Under the pieces are notes generated by a model that was given only the letters and a program-made list of their open reading frames with translations, was not told the origin of the DNA and ran no database searches. The position numbers and the translations under genes were made by a program. A stretch of DNA of 64,000 bases from Oscillospiraceae bacterium (lineage in GTDB: Bacteria > Bacillota_A > Clostridia > Oscillospirales > Oscillospiraceae), in assembly GCA_017411665.1 (NCBI GenBank), contig JAFQPT010000391.1, positions 1 to 64,000 of the forward strand, given 5' to 3'. Below, piece after piece: positions 42,175 through 52,087 of the stretch (position 1 is the stretch's first letter; each line of letters begins with the position of its first letter).

Positions 42175-42780
42175 ATGAAATATGCAAGTCTGCTGTACGC
42201 AGATTTCCTGGCACAGAAAAACCGCTTCCTTGCCCTCTTTGCCGGACTGGTTTTCCTGATGGTATGCTTCGGACTTTCCGGTGTTTCGATAGTTGCCTTT
42301 CTTGGAATCCTCTGCTTCGCCCCGAAGGTGGTCGAGCTTGCCGCAGGAGGCAGTGTCTCGGAGAACTTTGAGGACTTCCTCCTCACCACCCGCTATTCCC
42401 GAAAAGATGTTGTGCGGGGACGCTATCTGCTCTTTGCGCTGTCCTTTGCCGTCATAACCCTGATTGGAATCATCTTATGTCTGGTCATAGACGGATTCGC
42501 ACCCCTGCTGATTCCAGCCCTTGCCTGCAGTATTCTCTACGGCTCGGTATCCATTCCAATCTGCTGTCTGCTTGATTCCGGCATGTCAAGACCGGCGATT
42601 ATCGGAATAACCATCCTTGGAATCTTCCAGATGGGAATTCTTATCGGTTCAATCTGGCTGTTTGCAGCACACAGCGAATCACTGCTCATGCCGGGAGACG
42701 GACTGCTCGCGGCAGGAATTGTCTGCTGTGCAGTATCGTATCTGGTAAGTCAGAGAATATACGCGAAAAAAGAGTTCTAA
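42175..42780 (+). CDS. ABC-2 type permease subunit, paralogue of preceding
   Basis: 201 aa, six helices, ending SQRIYAKKEF like its neighbour and with the same SRKDVVRGRYLL segment, so a tandem duplication. Last gene of the GntR-controlled operon. Followed by the two-copy intergenic element. Confidence 0.85.
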   Translation: MKYASLLYADFLAQKNRFLALFAGLVFLMVCFGLSGVSIVAFLGILCFAPKVVELAAGGSVSENFEDFLLTTRYSRKDVVRGRYLLFALSFAVITLIGIILCLVIDGFAPLLIPALACSILYGSVSIPICCLLDSGMSRPAIIGITILGIFQMGILIGSIWLFAAHSESLLMPGDGLLAAGIVCCAVSYLVSQRIYAKKEF

Positions 42781-42800
42781 AACACAACTATTTTTTGAAA

Positions 42801-42967
42801 AACAAAAGAAGGAAAAGACTGTAATTTGCTGGTACATTGTCGTTGTAATGCATGGGTGCTGAGAGGCTTAATCCATGTTTCCTTCCTGTCCGGTTAACGA
42901 ATCCAAGTCGTAGTAACTCACCTCACTATATCTCTGTGTTGTTCGGTTCTGATAAACTGTATCCCAA
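42801..42967 (-). ncRNA. Candidate small RNA element, copy 1
   Basis: Read leftward: AGTTTATCAGAACCGAACAACA, GATATAGTGAGGTGAG, a variable 40 nt, then GGAAGGAAACATGGATTAA..CCTCTCA..CCATGCA, ATGTACCAGCAAA and TTTTCCTTCTTTTG. GAAGGAAA pairs with TTTCCTTC and ACATGG with CCATGC. CCGAACAAC + GATATAG could be BRE + TATA, and the T-rich end a terminator. Nearly the same design recurs at 43136 and, reversed, at 52088. No conserved reading frame between copies. Confidence 0.55.
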
Positions 42968-43135
42968 AATATTTCGGGTAGGCCGAAAATTCCGAAACAG
43001 TTTCCGGAAAAAAGCAGGGAAGCCGAAAATTCACGCATGGCTTTGCATCTCAATTCTCTTTCAGGGCTGAGAACAAATCACCTTGGATAAAACAGAAAGC
43101 AAAATAACAAAACAAAAAACTGAACAAAATTTCAA

Positions 43136-43303
43136 AAACAAAAGAAGGAAAAGTGACTTGATTTTGCTGGTACATCGTCCTTAAACTGCATGGTTTGAGA
43201 GGGTTTAATCCATGTTTCCTTCTACCGGATTACCGAATTCCTATCGTTTCATCTCACCTCACTATATCTCTGTGTCGTTCGGTTGAGATAAACACACGCC
43301 TGA
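43136..43303 (-). ncRNA. Candidate small RNA element, copy 2
   Basis: Same order of conserved blocks as copy 1: GTTTATCTCAACCGAACGACA, GATATAGTGAGGTGAG, GAAGGAAACATGGATTAA, CCTCTCA, CCATGCA, GATGTACCAGCAAAA, TTTTCCTTCTTTTG. The ACATGG/CCATGC and GAAGGAAA/TTTCCTTC stems are kept while loops differ. Similarity continues about 80 bp beyond the upstream end in both copies, so this is a local duplication of about 250 bp. Confidence 0.55.
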
Positions 43304-43400
43304 AAAGATTCGGATGGCGCAAAAAAGCCGAAACTGTTTTCGGGAAAACACCCTGCTTCCGAAAAATCACGCAGTGATTTCGACACCTACTCCGCGGCTT

Positions 43401-43411
43401 CTTATATTTTA
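43401..43411 (+). promoter_or_regulatory. TATA box of the aminotransferase gene
   Basis: CTTATATTTTA centred 25 nt before the ATG at 43430, giving a leaderless message. Confidence 0.6.
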
Positions 43412-43429
43412 ACAGCAGACATAATAGTA

Positions 43430-44560
43430 ATGTTGCCGCTTTCCGAAAACATTGCTTCTGTACCGCCGTCTGCAACGATGGCCATGAATAACAAGTCCAA
43501 AGAAATGTCCGCCGCAGGAATTGACGTCATCAGTCTGGCTGTCGGCGAGCCGGACTTTGCAACGCCTGCCCACATCACCCAGGCGGCAATCGACGCCTTA
43601 AACCGCGGAGAAACCCACTATGCACCGTCTCGCGGAATTCCGGAACTCACAAACGCCGTTGCCGAAAAACTCAGACGCGAAAACAACATCCCGGTTGACG
43701 CAAAACAGATTTTAGTCACCAGCGGAGCAAAGGATGCCATCCGCATCACCATGACCGCCTGCTTAAACCCGGGAGATGAGGTTATTATCCTTGACCCTGC
43801 CTGGGTATCCTATGACCCGGCTGTCAAAATTGCCCGTGGAACACCGGTTCACCACCACTTAAACGAGAACTTCCAGGTTGACGAAAGCCTCTTTGAGGCA
43901 ATCACCGACAAGACGAAGATGATTATCGTCAACTCCCCGTCCAACCCGACAGGTTCAGTTCTCGCACGCTCTTCGCTTCGCTTAATTGCGGATGCCTGCA
44001 TTGACCACGACCTCTACTGTATGTCCGATGAGATTTACGAGAAGCTGGTCTATGGAAAAGAGCATGTCTCCATCGGCTCGCTTCCGGATATGGCCGAGCG
44101 GACTATTACCATTAACGGATTCTCCAAAGCATTCGCCATGACCGGATGGCGTCTCGGATATCTGGCCGCTCCAACATCTGTTATCCCCTACATGGATAAA
44201 GTCATGCAGCACTCCGTTGGAAATGTTACCACCTTCTCCCAGTGGGGAGGCGTTGCCGCTCTTACCGGAGACCAGTCTTGCGTTGAATCCATGCGGCAGG
44301 AGTTCGAAAAGCGCAGAAAGTATGTCATCGGAAGACTCGCCGGCATGGGACTTTCCACTGCTCCGGCAGAGGGAGCATTCTATGCATTCGTCAACGTCGG
44401 CGGCGACGACAACGCAATTGCAAACAAATGGCTCGAAGAGGCACACGTTGCCTGCACTCCGGGATTTGCCTTCGGGTCTCCGGGATGGATTCGCATGTCC
44501 TACGCGGCATCCATGGAGCGGCTCGCAGAAGCTCTTGACAGAATCGGGAAGGTTCTGTAA
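43430..44560 (+). CDS. Class I PLP aminotransferase (aspartate type)
   Basis: 376 aa. VGEPDFATPAHI, YAPSRGIPELTNAV, VNSPSNPTGSV, MSDEIYEKLVYG, the PLP lysine in NGFSKAFAMTGWRLGY and the C-terminal Arg in GWIRMSYA are all present. Subfamily I-gamma, usually aspartate aminotransferase with broad specificity in archaea. Start and length standard. Single gene. Confidence 0.92.
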   Translation: MLPLSENIASVPPSATMAMNNKSKEMSAAGIDVISLAVGEPDFATPAHITQAAIDALNRGETHYAPSRGIPELTNAVAEKLRRENNIPVDAKQILVTSGAKDAIRITMTACLNPGDEVIILDPAWVSYDPAVKIARGTPVHHHLNENFQVDESLFEAITDKTKMIIVNSPSNPTGSVLARSSLRLIADACIDHDLYCMSDEIYEKLVYGKEHVSIGSLPDMAERTITINGFSKAFAMTGWRLGYLAAPTSVIPYMDKVMQHSVGNVTTFSQWGGVAALTGDQSCVESMRQEFEKRRKYVIGRLAGMGLSTAPAEGAFYAFVNVGGDDNAIANKWLEEAHVACTPGFAFGSPGWIRMSYAASMERLAEALDRIGKVL

Positions 44561-44702
44561 CTTTTACTTTTTTATTTGTTTGGTTTTCCATAGTTTGTAA
44601 GAGCGTTTTACCTATACGAAATATTCTCCCTCAATCTCAAACGTATATCCCCCACTCCAAAAGGGAACTCTTACATATAAGGACCGCATAGAATAACGTA
44701 TT

Positions 44703-46844
44703 ATGAATGTCAGCGAAGGGCATCTCACACAGCAGTATCTCTGCGATTATCTAACCGTCTTTGACGGGGCAGAAGAATCCTACGAACTCCTCGTATTACA
44801 GAACATGTTTCTGTACCGCATGAGTGTTGACGGAGGATTCCATGCCCGCGTCGTCTCCTCTATCCTGAATCATGAAGAGGACAGAGGACTCCTTCTCTCG
44901 CTTCTTGCAGACTGCGGAGAAGCAGAAAAGCCGGAAACCACACTCAAAGAATGGCTCATCTCCGCCTACAGAGATGCTTCCGGCAAAAGAAAAGAAGTCC
45001 TTGCATGCTTCCTTCGCTCCCATATCTCCGGCACCAATAAAACCGCTGAACTCTTCGCTGAATCAGAGACAAATACGCCGGAATCATTCTGGAGAATCAA
45101 AAGCCGCAGTGCGGTAATCGACAGAATCAGAAACTCCGACATGTACTTCGGTTCCGGACGCCGCCCCTTCTGGCATGTGTTCCCGTTAGACACTGCCGCG
45201 GCAGTTCTTGCCGGTGTGCCGGAACTTTCTGCTGATATCGTCTATGATGCAGTTGTCTGCGTTGCCGGTGCATGGTTTTCCACGCTTTCCGAAGACGAGA
45301 TGACCGTCTGGCTCAACATGCCGCGGGTATCCTACGAGGAGTGGGGAAGTATTGTCCGCCCGCTCTTAGACCTCAGCGACAGCCGTCCGGCAGTTTCTGC
45401 CGCAGACTGGCTCTACACTACCGGAAACTATGATTCGGCACTGGATTTATATGCAAACATCACTCTTGCATACGCCGGAACTCCTGTGGAAAAACCGGCA
45501 TTCGAGATGATGGGCAAAATTCTTACCGAGTTCAAAGACTTCGACAATGCCTTTGAATCGTATAAGAATGCCTTCCTGTTAAGCCGCGAAGAAGGGAAAT
45601 ACTCAATCGCAGACGGCCTCAAGAACCTCTGCTTCGCAGGAGAGGATTTAGGCGAGGACATGCAGGAGTACTACTCCCGCATCGCAAAACTCATCGAAGA
45701 GCTTCCGGCAGATGAACGCAGTGCCCTTCGCTTCTCCTTTGCCGCTGAAGCCGGAAAACGCAAAAACTATGCGGATGAGTACCGCTGGATTGAGGAGGTT
45801 GTAGCAACTCCGGACTGTCCGGAAGCAATCTTTTCTGCCGCACTGAACCGCTTAACCGAGATGAACATGCATCTTGATTATGCCGGAAATCCGGATGCGG
45901 CAGCCCTTTCTGCGGCTGATGATGCGCTGGATGCTGCACGGGCTGTTGAGAAAGGAGACTTCGCCTACTTCGGTTTCGATCCGGTGTGTGCACTCTTCTG
46001 GTACAGCCGTGCCGCAGAACTGATGCCGGAACTCAAAGACAGAATACTTCCAAAGCAGTTCTCTGCCGCAGTTGCCGCAGGACTGATTCCGGAGGCGGCC
46101 GGATATGCCCGCGGCATTCCCGCACTGGAAGCGGTTGTTCATGCAATGGACGTCGATGAGTTTGCGCAGGCAGTCTCAACATTAAACAATGCGGTTACCG
46201 CAAGCCTTTCGAAGAGCATCGAGTCTGCGGCGGCAGTTATCTATCCGGCATTCCTGTTCCTTTCCCGCGAAAAGCGCCGCGAAGCAGCCGAGCAGATTCT
46301 CGCGTCCCGCTCGACCAGAGATGACGAGCGTGCCCGTGTATCGCTTGCATTCGGTTCAGTCTATCTTGATTTAGGTATGGTCGATGCCGCCCGCTCGATG
46401 CTGAGAGCGGCGCTTCGGGCAAATCCGGGAAGCGAGATTCGCTCCCGCATCTTAATCGAGCTTGCCTGGATGGAAGCAGAGGAGGGAGACTATAAGCAGG
46501 CGGTTGAAACATACCGTCTTGCCCTGAAGCAGAACGAACGCTTCCCGGCGGCATGGGCAGGAATTGCAAAGGCATCCATCCGGCTTGGCGAATTTACCGA
46601 AGCTCTTGCGGCCGCAAAGGAAGCATGCCTGCTGAATCCGGCAGATGCATCCTACCGCCAGATGAAAGAAGCGCTCGAGGTCGTCTGTGCCGAGCCGAAG
46701 GATGAGGCCGCAGACAAACTCTTCTGCCTGCCCGGAGCAGAAAACACTGCATACGCAGCAGTACTCTATGCGGAATCTTCCGGCAAAGATGCGGCATCCG
46801 CATGGAATGCAGAATCAGCCGCAGACGTTCTGGCATTCCGATAA
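44703..46844 (+). CDS. Large TPR-repeat protein
   Basis: 713 aa, Ala/Glu-rich, wholly helical. TPR-like pairs are seen at about 240-305 (ADWLYTTGNYDSALDLYANI; FKDFDNAFESYKNAFLLS) and about 540-650 (GSVYLDLGMVDAARSMLRAA; AEEGDYKQAVETYRLALKQ; RLGEFTEALAAAKEACLLN). The middle is irregular. No enzymatic domain. Probably a protein-interaction scaffold; 31 nt before the HPRT gene, so maybe co-transcribed, but the link is unclear. Confidence 0.75.
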   Translation: MNVSEGHLTQQYLCDYLTVFDGAEESYELLVLQNMFLYRMSVDGGFHARVVSSILNHEEDRGLLLSLLADCGEAEKPETTLKEWLISAYRDASGKRKEVLACFLRSHISGTNKTAELFAESETNTPESFWRIKSRSAVIDRIRNSDMYFGSGRRPFWHVFPLDTAAAVLAGVPELSADIVYDAVVCVAGAWFSTLSEDEMTVWLNMPRVSYEEWGSIVRPLLDLSDSRPAVSAADWLYTTGNYDSALDLYANITLAYAGTPVEKPAFEMMGKILTEFKDFDNAFESYKNAFLLSREEGKYSIADGLKNLCFAGEDLGEDMQEYYSRIAKLIEELPADERSALRFSFAAEAGKRKNYADEYRWIEEVVATPDCPEAIFSAALNRLTEMNMHLDYAGNPDAAALSAADDALDAARAVEKGDFAYFGFDPVCALFWYSRAAELMPELKDRILPKQFSAAVAAGLIPEAAGYARGIPALEAVVHAMDVDEFAQAVSTLNNAVTASLSKSIESAAAVIYPAFLFLSREKRREAAEQILASRSTRDDERARVSLAFGSVYLDLGMVDAARSMLRAALRANPGSEIRSRILIELAWMEAEEGDYKQAVETYRLALKQNERFPAAWAGIAKASIRLGEFTEALAAAKEACLLNPADASYRQMKEALEVVCAEPKDEAADKLFCLPGAENTAYAAVLYAESSGKDAASAWNAESAADVLAFR

Positions 46845-46875
46845 TCATATTTTATTCTGCGTTGTATGAGTATCT

Positions 46876-47394
46876 ATGATGGATACCATCGACGTCTTAC
46901 TTTCCGAAGAAGTCATTGATGCACGAATTAGAGAGCTTGCGGCACAGATTGACGCTGATTACGCAGGAGAGAGTATCACTCTTCTCTGCACCTTAAAAGG
47001 CGCGGTGTTCTTCGCCTGCGAGCTTGCAAAGCGGATTACGATTCCGGTTTTCATGGACTTCATCCAGACAGCAAGCTATGAGGGAACACAGTCCACCGGT
47101 ACTGTCTCCATGAAACTGGATGTTCCAGACGAAGCAATTGAAGGAAAACACATCATTATCATCGAGGATGTGATTGATACCGGAAGAACGCTGTCTGTGG
47201 TAAAAGAGATGATGCTGAAGAGAAAGCCGGCATCGCTGAAGGTCTGTTCTCTCTTAGATAAACACGAGTGCCGCGTTGTACCGTTTGATGGAGACTACAT
47301 CGGTTTTACTATCGGAAATGACTTCGTGGTAGGATATGGTCTTGATGTTGACCAGAAATACCGCAACCTTCCCTTTGTCGGGATTGTAAAATAA
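46876..47394 (+). CDS. hpt: Hypoxanthine(-guanine) phosphoribosyltransferase
   Basis: 172 aa, of bacterial HPRT type. LLCTLKGAVFFACELAKR, the PRPP loop IIIIEDVIDTGRTL, the base-recognition segment and the FVVGYGLDVDQKYRNLP C-terminus are canonical. It salvages hypoxanthine/guanine with PRPP. Two adjacent ATGs at 46876 and 46879 are both possible starts. Confidence 0.93.
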   Translation: MMDTIDVLLSEEVIDARIRELAAQIDADYAGESITLLCTLKGAVFFACELAKRITIPVFMDFIQTASYEGTQSTGTVSMKLDVPDEAIEGKHIIIIEDVIDTGRTLSVVKEMMLKRKPASLKVCSLLDKHECRVVPFDGDYIGFTIGNDFVVGYGLDVDQKYRNLPFVGIVK

Positions 47395-47395
47395 T

Positions 47396-47451
47396 CTTTT
47401 TTTAGTTTTCTTCGTTGCGAAGGCTTTTGAACGCGAATAGTTTTTTCGCGT
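47396..47451. terminator. Terminators between convergent hpt and ileS
   Basis: CTTTTTTTAGTTTTC directly after hpt, then hairpins CTTCG-TTG-CGAAG (about 47409-47422) and ACGCGAA-TAGTTTT-TTCGCGT (47431-47451). Could serve either direction. Confidence 0.5.
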
Positions 47452-47507
47452 AGGGAAAACACTCTTACAAAGTCCGATAATACAACCCAGACAAAAAAAG
47501 AAAAATG

Positions 47508-50500
47508 TTAGTTGAGCGGGACGATGCTGATGAATGCCTTCAGACCGTCGATATCCCACTCGGTATCCTCTGCATCAGAGGAAGTGCCAAAGCGCACCGT
47601 CAGAACCTCAGCTCTGACTTCACCGGCAATTTCCGCATTCTTCTGCTCAACAAGACCGGCAATCCGCTCATCAGCAAGAACAACGGACGCCACAATCTTT
47701 GCATCGACCGCAAGACCTGCCTGCTTTCTCATCTCCTGAATACGGCGGATAACTTCTCTGGAGTATCCGTCGGACTCAAGCTCCGGCGTTAAGGTGACGT
47801 TGACGTAAACCGTTGCGTCCTGCATCGGGGAAGAGAAGATGTTCTCCGGCATACGCTCGGTAAAGGTCATGTGCTCTTCGGTCAGTTCACAGGAGAACTC
47901 GCCTTCGGAGAAAGCAATCTTTCCGTCGCGGACAAGAGCTGCCTTCAGTTCACTGCCGTTGCTGTTTTCGATGAATGCCTTCACCTTCGGACCGTCGCGG
48001 CCGAACTGCTTACCGATTGCCTTCATGGTCGGAACTGCAGTCCACTCTAATTTGTCCCAGACACCCTTGACAGCAGAGACAGCGCGTGCATTTGCACGCT
48101 CGCATGCCATATCATTCATGGCGGCTACTGCATCAAGAACTTCATCGGACTCGGTTGCCACGACAACCTCTAAGACCGGCCAGCGTCCCTTTCTCTTACC
48201 GTTCTGGCGGGCGTTTGCCACAGCCTCATCGAAGGACTGGATAAGCTCCATCTCCTTTTCAAGAACAGCATCACGGAGCTCTTCGCGTCCGGCGAACCAG
48301 TCCTGCATGTGAACGGACGGAACTTCGCCTGCACATTTCAGGTTCTGGTACATCTTCTCGCAGACGAACGGTGCGAACGGAGCCATGATGGTAATGAGTC
48401 TGCGAAGCACATAGTACATCGTCTCATATGCCTGAACCTTGGAGACAGAATCCTCCTCGAGCCACATTCTTGGTCTGACCAGCTGCACATACCAGCGGGA
48501 AAGCTCGTCGAGAACGAAGGTGGAGATTGGTCTGGTTGCACGGTGAAGGTTTCCTGCTTCCATCTCTTTGGTAACCTGCTCTGCAAGGGAGTTCACGCGG
48601 GAGATAAGCCATCTGTCCTCGCGGCCGAACTCTGCAATGTGGTCCTCGACAACACTCGGGTCCCACTTGCCGTCAACTTCCTTTGGAACAAAGCCGTCGA
48701 GCGCCATGTATGGCAGCGGGAACTTGTAAACGTTCCATAAGACGTTGAACATACGAAGAGTCGTCTTGATACCCTCGTAGGAGAAACGCAGGTCATCCCA
48801 TGGTGCGGATGCGGAGAAGATGTACTGACGCATAACATCAACACCGTAGTTTGCGATAACATCCTCCGGAGTTACGACGTTTCCTAAACTCTTGCTCATC
48901 TTCTTGCCGTTTGCATCAAGAGCGAAACCGTGCATCAAGACAGACTTGTACGGAGACTTTCCAAATGCCATTGTAGAGAGCGCAAGCATCGAGTAGAACC
49001 ATCCGCGGGTCTGGTCCTGACCTTCCAGAATCATGTCTGCCGGCCAGTACTTCTCGAAGTCCTCGGTCTTCTCCGGGAAGCGTAAGGTTGCCCAGGAGGC
49101 GACACCGGAGTCATACCAGACATCAAAGATATCCGGCACTCTCTGCATCTGACCGCCGCATTCGCACGGGAGCGTAATCTCATCAACATACGGTCTGTGC
49201 GGGTCAAACATCTTCTGACCGGATAAGGTCTCGAGCTCTTCGTAGCTTCCGACAACATGATATTTGTTACACTTCGGGCACACCCAGACCGGGATTGGAA
49301 TACCCCAGTATCTCTGGCGGGAAATACACCAGTCGCGTGCTTCGGCAATCCAGTCGTGGAAGCGGGCCGAACCTGCCCAGTCCGGCATCCAGGTGACCTC
49401 TTCTGCAATCTCTTTGAGCATCTGGTCTTTGACTTCCTTAACCTTTAAGAACCACTGGGAGGTTGCACGGTAAATAATCGGCGTCTTACATCTCCAGCAG
49501 TGTCCGTAGCGGTGGGTAATCTTGCGGACCGCAAGCATATAGTCACCAAGCTCTTTGATGACCTCATCATTGGTTGCCGGGTCTTTGACGTATTTTCCTT
49601 CGAAGATACCGGCTTCTGCAGTAAAGTTTCCGTTTCCGTCAACCGGGCAGATAATCGGGAGACCGTACTTCTGACCGACGAGGTAGTCATCCCATCCGTG
49701 TCCCGGTGCGATGTGGACCATACCGGTGTTTTCGAGGGCGACATAGTCTGCAACGACAACTTTGTGCTCGATGCCTGCCTGCAGCGGAACCTGGGATGCG
49801 AGTGGGGATACGTATTTGGTGCCCGCAAGTTCTGCTCCGGTCTTGGTCTCAATGATGTCGAACTTCTGGTATTTACCATACTTTAAGATCTGTTCTGCTA
49901 AGTCTTTGGCAATCCAGAGGTCTTCTGTTTTTCCGTCCTTTTCTGCACGGCACTTTGCATAGACGAACTCCTCACCAACTGCAACAGCGACGTTGGCAGG
50001 AAGTGTCCACGGGGTAGTGGTCCAGATAACAAGGTACTCGTTTTCTGCTCCCTCAATCGGGAACTTGACGAAGATGGACGGATCGGTTTCATCAGCGTAC
50101 TCGACTTCAGCGTCGGCAATTGCTGTTCCGCATCTCGGACACCAGTTGACAACACGGCTTCCGCGTTCCAGGTATCCCTTGTCGGCACACTTCTTTAAGG
50201 TGTACCAGGCGGCCTCGATGTATCCTTTGTCAACGGTCTGATACGGATCGTCGAAATCCATCCAGGTACCGATTTCCTTGAACTGGTCGCTCATCAAGTC
50301 TTTGTGGGTTAAGGCGAACTCGCGGCACTCTTCGATGAATTTGGCAACACCGTACTCTTCGATATCAGCCTTGTTCTTGAAGCCGAGTTTCTCTTCGACC
50401 TTGACCTCAATCGGGAGACCGTGCATGTCATATCCGGCACGCTCAATGATGTTTCTGCCGGTCATGGAGCGGTAGCGGATGATGGCATCCTTTAAGATTT

Positions 50501-50681
50501 TGTTCCAGGCAGTTCCTAAGTGGATGTAACCGGTGGTGTACGGCGGACCGTCGACGAAGAGCCACGGCTTTCCTGCCTCACGGAGTTTTCTGGTTTCGCG
50601 ATAAGTGTTATTTTCTTCCCAGTACGCACGGACTTCCGCCTCGACGTTTTTCGGGACATAGCTTTCTGATACTTCTTTCAT
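47508..50681 (-). CDS. ileS: Isoleucyl-tRNA synthetase
   Basis: 1057 aa class Ia synthetase. HIGH motif variant GYIHLGTAWNK (about residue 50), editing domain with TWTTTPWTLPANVAVAVG region, and KMSKS motif GKKMSKSLGNVV (about 600). Length matches archaeal/eukaryal-type IleRS. It is transcribed alone; ATG at 50681 is followed by KEVSESYVPKNVE. Confidence 0.97.
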   Translation of the reverse strand: MKEVSESYVPKNVEAEVRAYWEENNTYRETRKLREAGKPWLFVDGPPYTTGYIHLGTAWNKILKDAIIRYRSMTGRNIIERAGYDMHGLPIEVKVEEKLGFKNKADIEEYGVAKFIEECREFALTHKDLMSDQFKEIGTWMDFDDPYQTVDKGYIEAAWYTLKKCADKGYLERGSRVVNWCPRCGTAIADAEVEYADETDPSIFVKFPIEGAENEYLVIWTTTPWTLPANVAVAVGEEFVYAKCRAEKDGKTEDLWIAKDLAEQILKYGKYQKFDIIETKTGAELAGTKYVSPLASQVPLQAGIEHKVVVADYVALENTGMVHIAPGHGWDDYLVGQKYGLPIICPVDGNGNFTAEAGIFEGKYVKDPATNDEVIKELGDYMLAVRKITHRYGHCWRCKTPIIYRATSQWFLKVKEVKDQMLKEIAEEVTWMPDWAGSARFHDWIAEARDWCISRQRYWGIPIPVWVCPKCNKYHVVGSYEELETLSGQKMFDPHRPYVDEITLPCECGGQMQRVPDIFDVWYDSGVASWATLRFPEKTEDFEKYWPADMILEGQDQTRGWFYSMLALSTMAFGKSPYKSVLMHGFALDANGKKMSKSLGNVVTPEDVIANYGVDVMRQYIFSASAPWDDLRFSYEGIKTTLRMFNVLWNVYKFPLPYMALDGFVPKEVDGKWDPSVVEDHIAEFGREDRWLISRVNSLAEQVTKEMEAGNLHRATRPISTFVLDELSRWYVQLVRPRMWLEEDSVSKVQAYETMYYVLRRLITIMAPFAPFVCEKMYQNLKCAGEVPSVHMQDWFAGREELRDAVLEKEMELIQSFDEAVANARQNGKRKGRWPVLEVVVATESDEVLDAVAAMNDMACERANARAVSAVKGVWDKLEWTAVPTMKAIGKQFGRDGPKVKAFIENSNGSELKAALVRDGKIAFSEGEFSCELTEEHMTFTERMPENIFSSPMQDATVYVNVTLTPELESDGYSREVIRRIQEMRKQAGLAVDAKIVASVVLADERIAGLVEQKNAEIAGEVRAEVLTVRFGTSSDAEDTEWDIDGLKAFISIVPLN

Positions 50682-50780
50682 GTATTCCCCACGAATATGT
50701 CTCTATATATTGGTGTTACTTATAGAAAGTAATTGCCTTAGGGTTGAACGCTCATTTAGTGCTGTGCCGCGACAGAAGAA

Positions 50781-50788
50781 TATATAAC
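50781..50788 (+). promoter_or_regulatory. TATA box of fprA
   Basis: TATATAAC centred about 23 nt before the ATG at 50807; supports this start over the in-frame ATG at 50744, which lies upstream of the box. Confidence 0.65.
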
Positions 50789-50806
50789 ACTGTTACAACA
50801 AACAAA

Positions 50807-52033
50807 ATGAGTATGTTACAGGCAGTAAAGATTAAAGAAGGCGTTTACTGGGTAGGCGCTATCGACTGGAATATCAGAGACTACCACGGATACACACTCC
50901 CTGGAACCACCTATAACGCATACCTTGTTTTAGGAGAGAAGGTTGCCTTAATCGACGGTACCTATCCGGGACACGAGTGGCAGATGATTGAGCGTATCGA
51001 GTCTGTTATCCCGCTCGAGAAGATTGACTATATCGTTGCAAACCACATCGAAATCGACCACTCCGGATCTCTGCCGATGCTGGCAAAGAAGCTCCCGAAT
51101 GTGCCGATCTATATGACCGAGATTGCAAAGAAAGGATTTGCACGCCACTATGACACCAAGGACTGGAACATCCACACCATCAAGAACTTAGAAGCCCTTG
51201 AGCTCGGCGGCAAGACCTTAACTTTCCTCGAGGCACCGTTCCTCCACTGGCCGGATTCCATGTTCACCTACCTTGGAGAAGACAAAGTGCTCTTCCCGAA
51301 TGATGCGTTCGGACAGCACATTGCATCCAGTGCACGCTTCGATGATGAGCTTGGTATCGACGAGGCAATGGAGCACGCAGCAAAGTTCGTTGCAAACTTA
51401 ATTGTCCCGCTTTCCCCGAAGGTCTTAAAGAAACTCGGTGAGGTCACTGAACTTGGTGTCCCAATCGAGATGATTGCACCATCCCACGGTATTATCTGGA
51501 GAAGCCACGCAGCAGACATCATCAACGCATATGTTGCATGGGCAAACGGTGTTTCCAAGAACAAGATTACCATCGTCTACGACACCATGCACTACTCCAC
51601 CGGTACTGCCGCACAGTACATCGCAGAGGGAGCAATCTCCGAGGGTGTCGAGGTTAAGTTCGATTTACTCAAAGACGGCAGATACGAAGGTGTCCACCGC
51701 TCTGATGTTGTCCGCGACATCTTAGACTCCAAAGCAGTCATCGTCGGTTCCCCAACTCTTGAGGACTATCCGCTGCCGACCGTTGCAGGATTCCTGTACT
51801 ACCTTGCAGGTATCAGACCAGGCAAGCAGGCACAGAAGAAGATTGGTTTCGCATTCGGCTCCAACGGCGGTAAGGGAGGTGCACCGAAGGTCATCACTGA
51901 GCTGATGCAGAAGGCAGGAATCGAAATCTGGCATGAGCCGGTTGAGTTCACCTACCGCCCGCAGGCTGAGGACAAGGAGATGTTCTTCAAGCTTGGTCAG
52001 GAGATTGCAAAAGCAGTCAAGCAGATGCCGTAA
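50807..52033 (+). CDS. fprA: F420H2 oxidase (A-type flavoprotein, FprA)
   Basis: 408 aa. N-terminal metallo-beta-lactamase fold with the di-iron motif HIEIDHSG (about residue 80), further ligands in FLHWPDS and PSHG, and a C-terminal flavodoxin domain (IVYDTMHYSTGTAAQYIAEG). It reduces O2 to water using reduced F420, a protection against oxygen in methanogens. A start codon six nt further on (ATG at 50813) is also possible. Confidence 0.92.
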   Translation: MSMLQAVKIKEGVYWVGAIDWNIRDYHGYTLPGTTYNAYLVLGEKVALIDGTYPGHEWQMIERIESVIPLEKIDYIVANHIEIDHSGSLPMLAKKLPNVPIYMTEIAKKGFARHYDTKDWNIHTIKNLEALELGGKTLTFLEAPFLHWPDSMFTYLGEDKVLFPNDAFGQHIASSARFDDELGIDEAMEHAAKFVANLIVPLSPKVLKKLGEVTELGVPIEMIAPSHGIIWRSHAADIINAYVAWANGVSKNKITIVYDTMHYSTGTAAQYIAEGAISEGVEVKFDLLKDGRYEGVHRSDVVRDILDSKAVIVGSPTLEDYPLPTVAGFLYYLAGIRPGKQAQKKIGFAFGSNGGKGGAPKVITELMQKAGIEIWHEPVEFTYRPQAEDKEMFFKLGQEIAKAVKQMP

Positions 52034-52087
52034 ACAGGGCATCTCTCCTCCTTTTATTTTCGGTTTTTTAGAAGTTTCCTTAATTTT

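Noticed and set aside
42868..43053. Possible 61-codon protein in the intergenic element
   Set aside because: The frame is not kept in the second copy (43136), and conservation follows stems and promoter-like blocks instead of codons.
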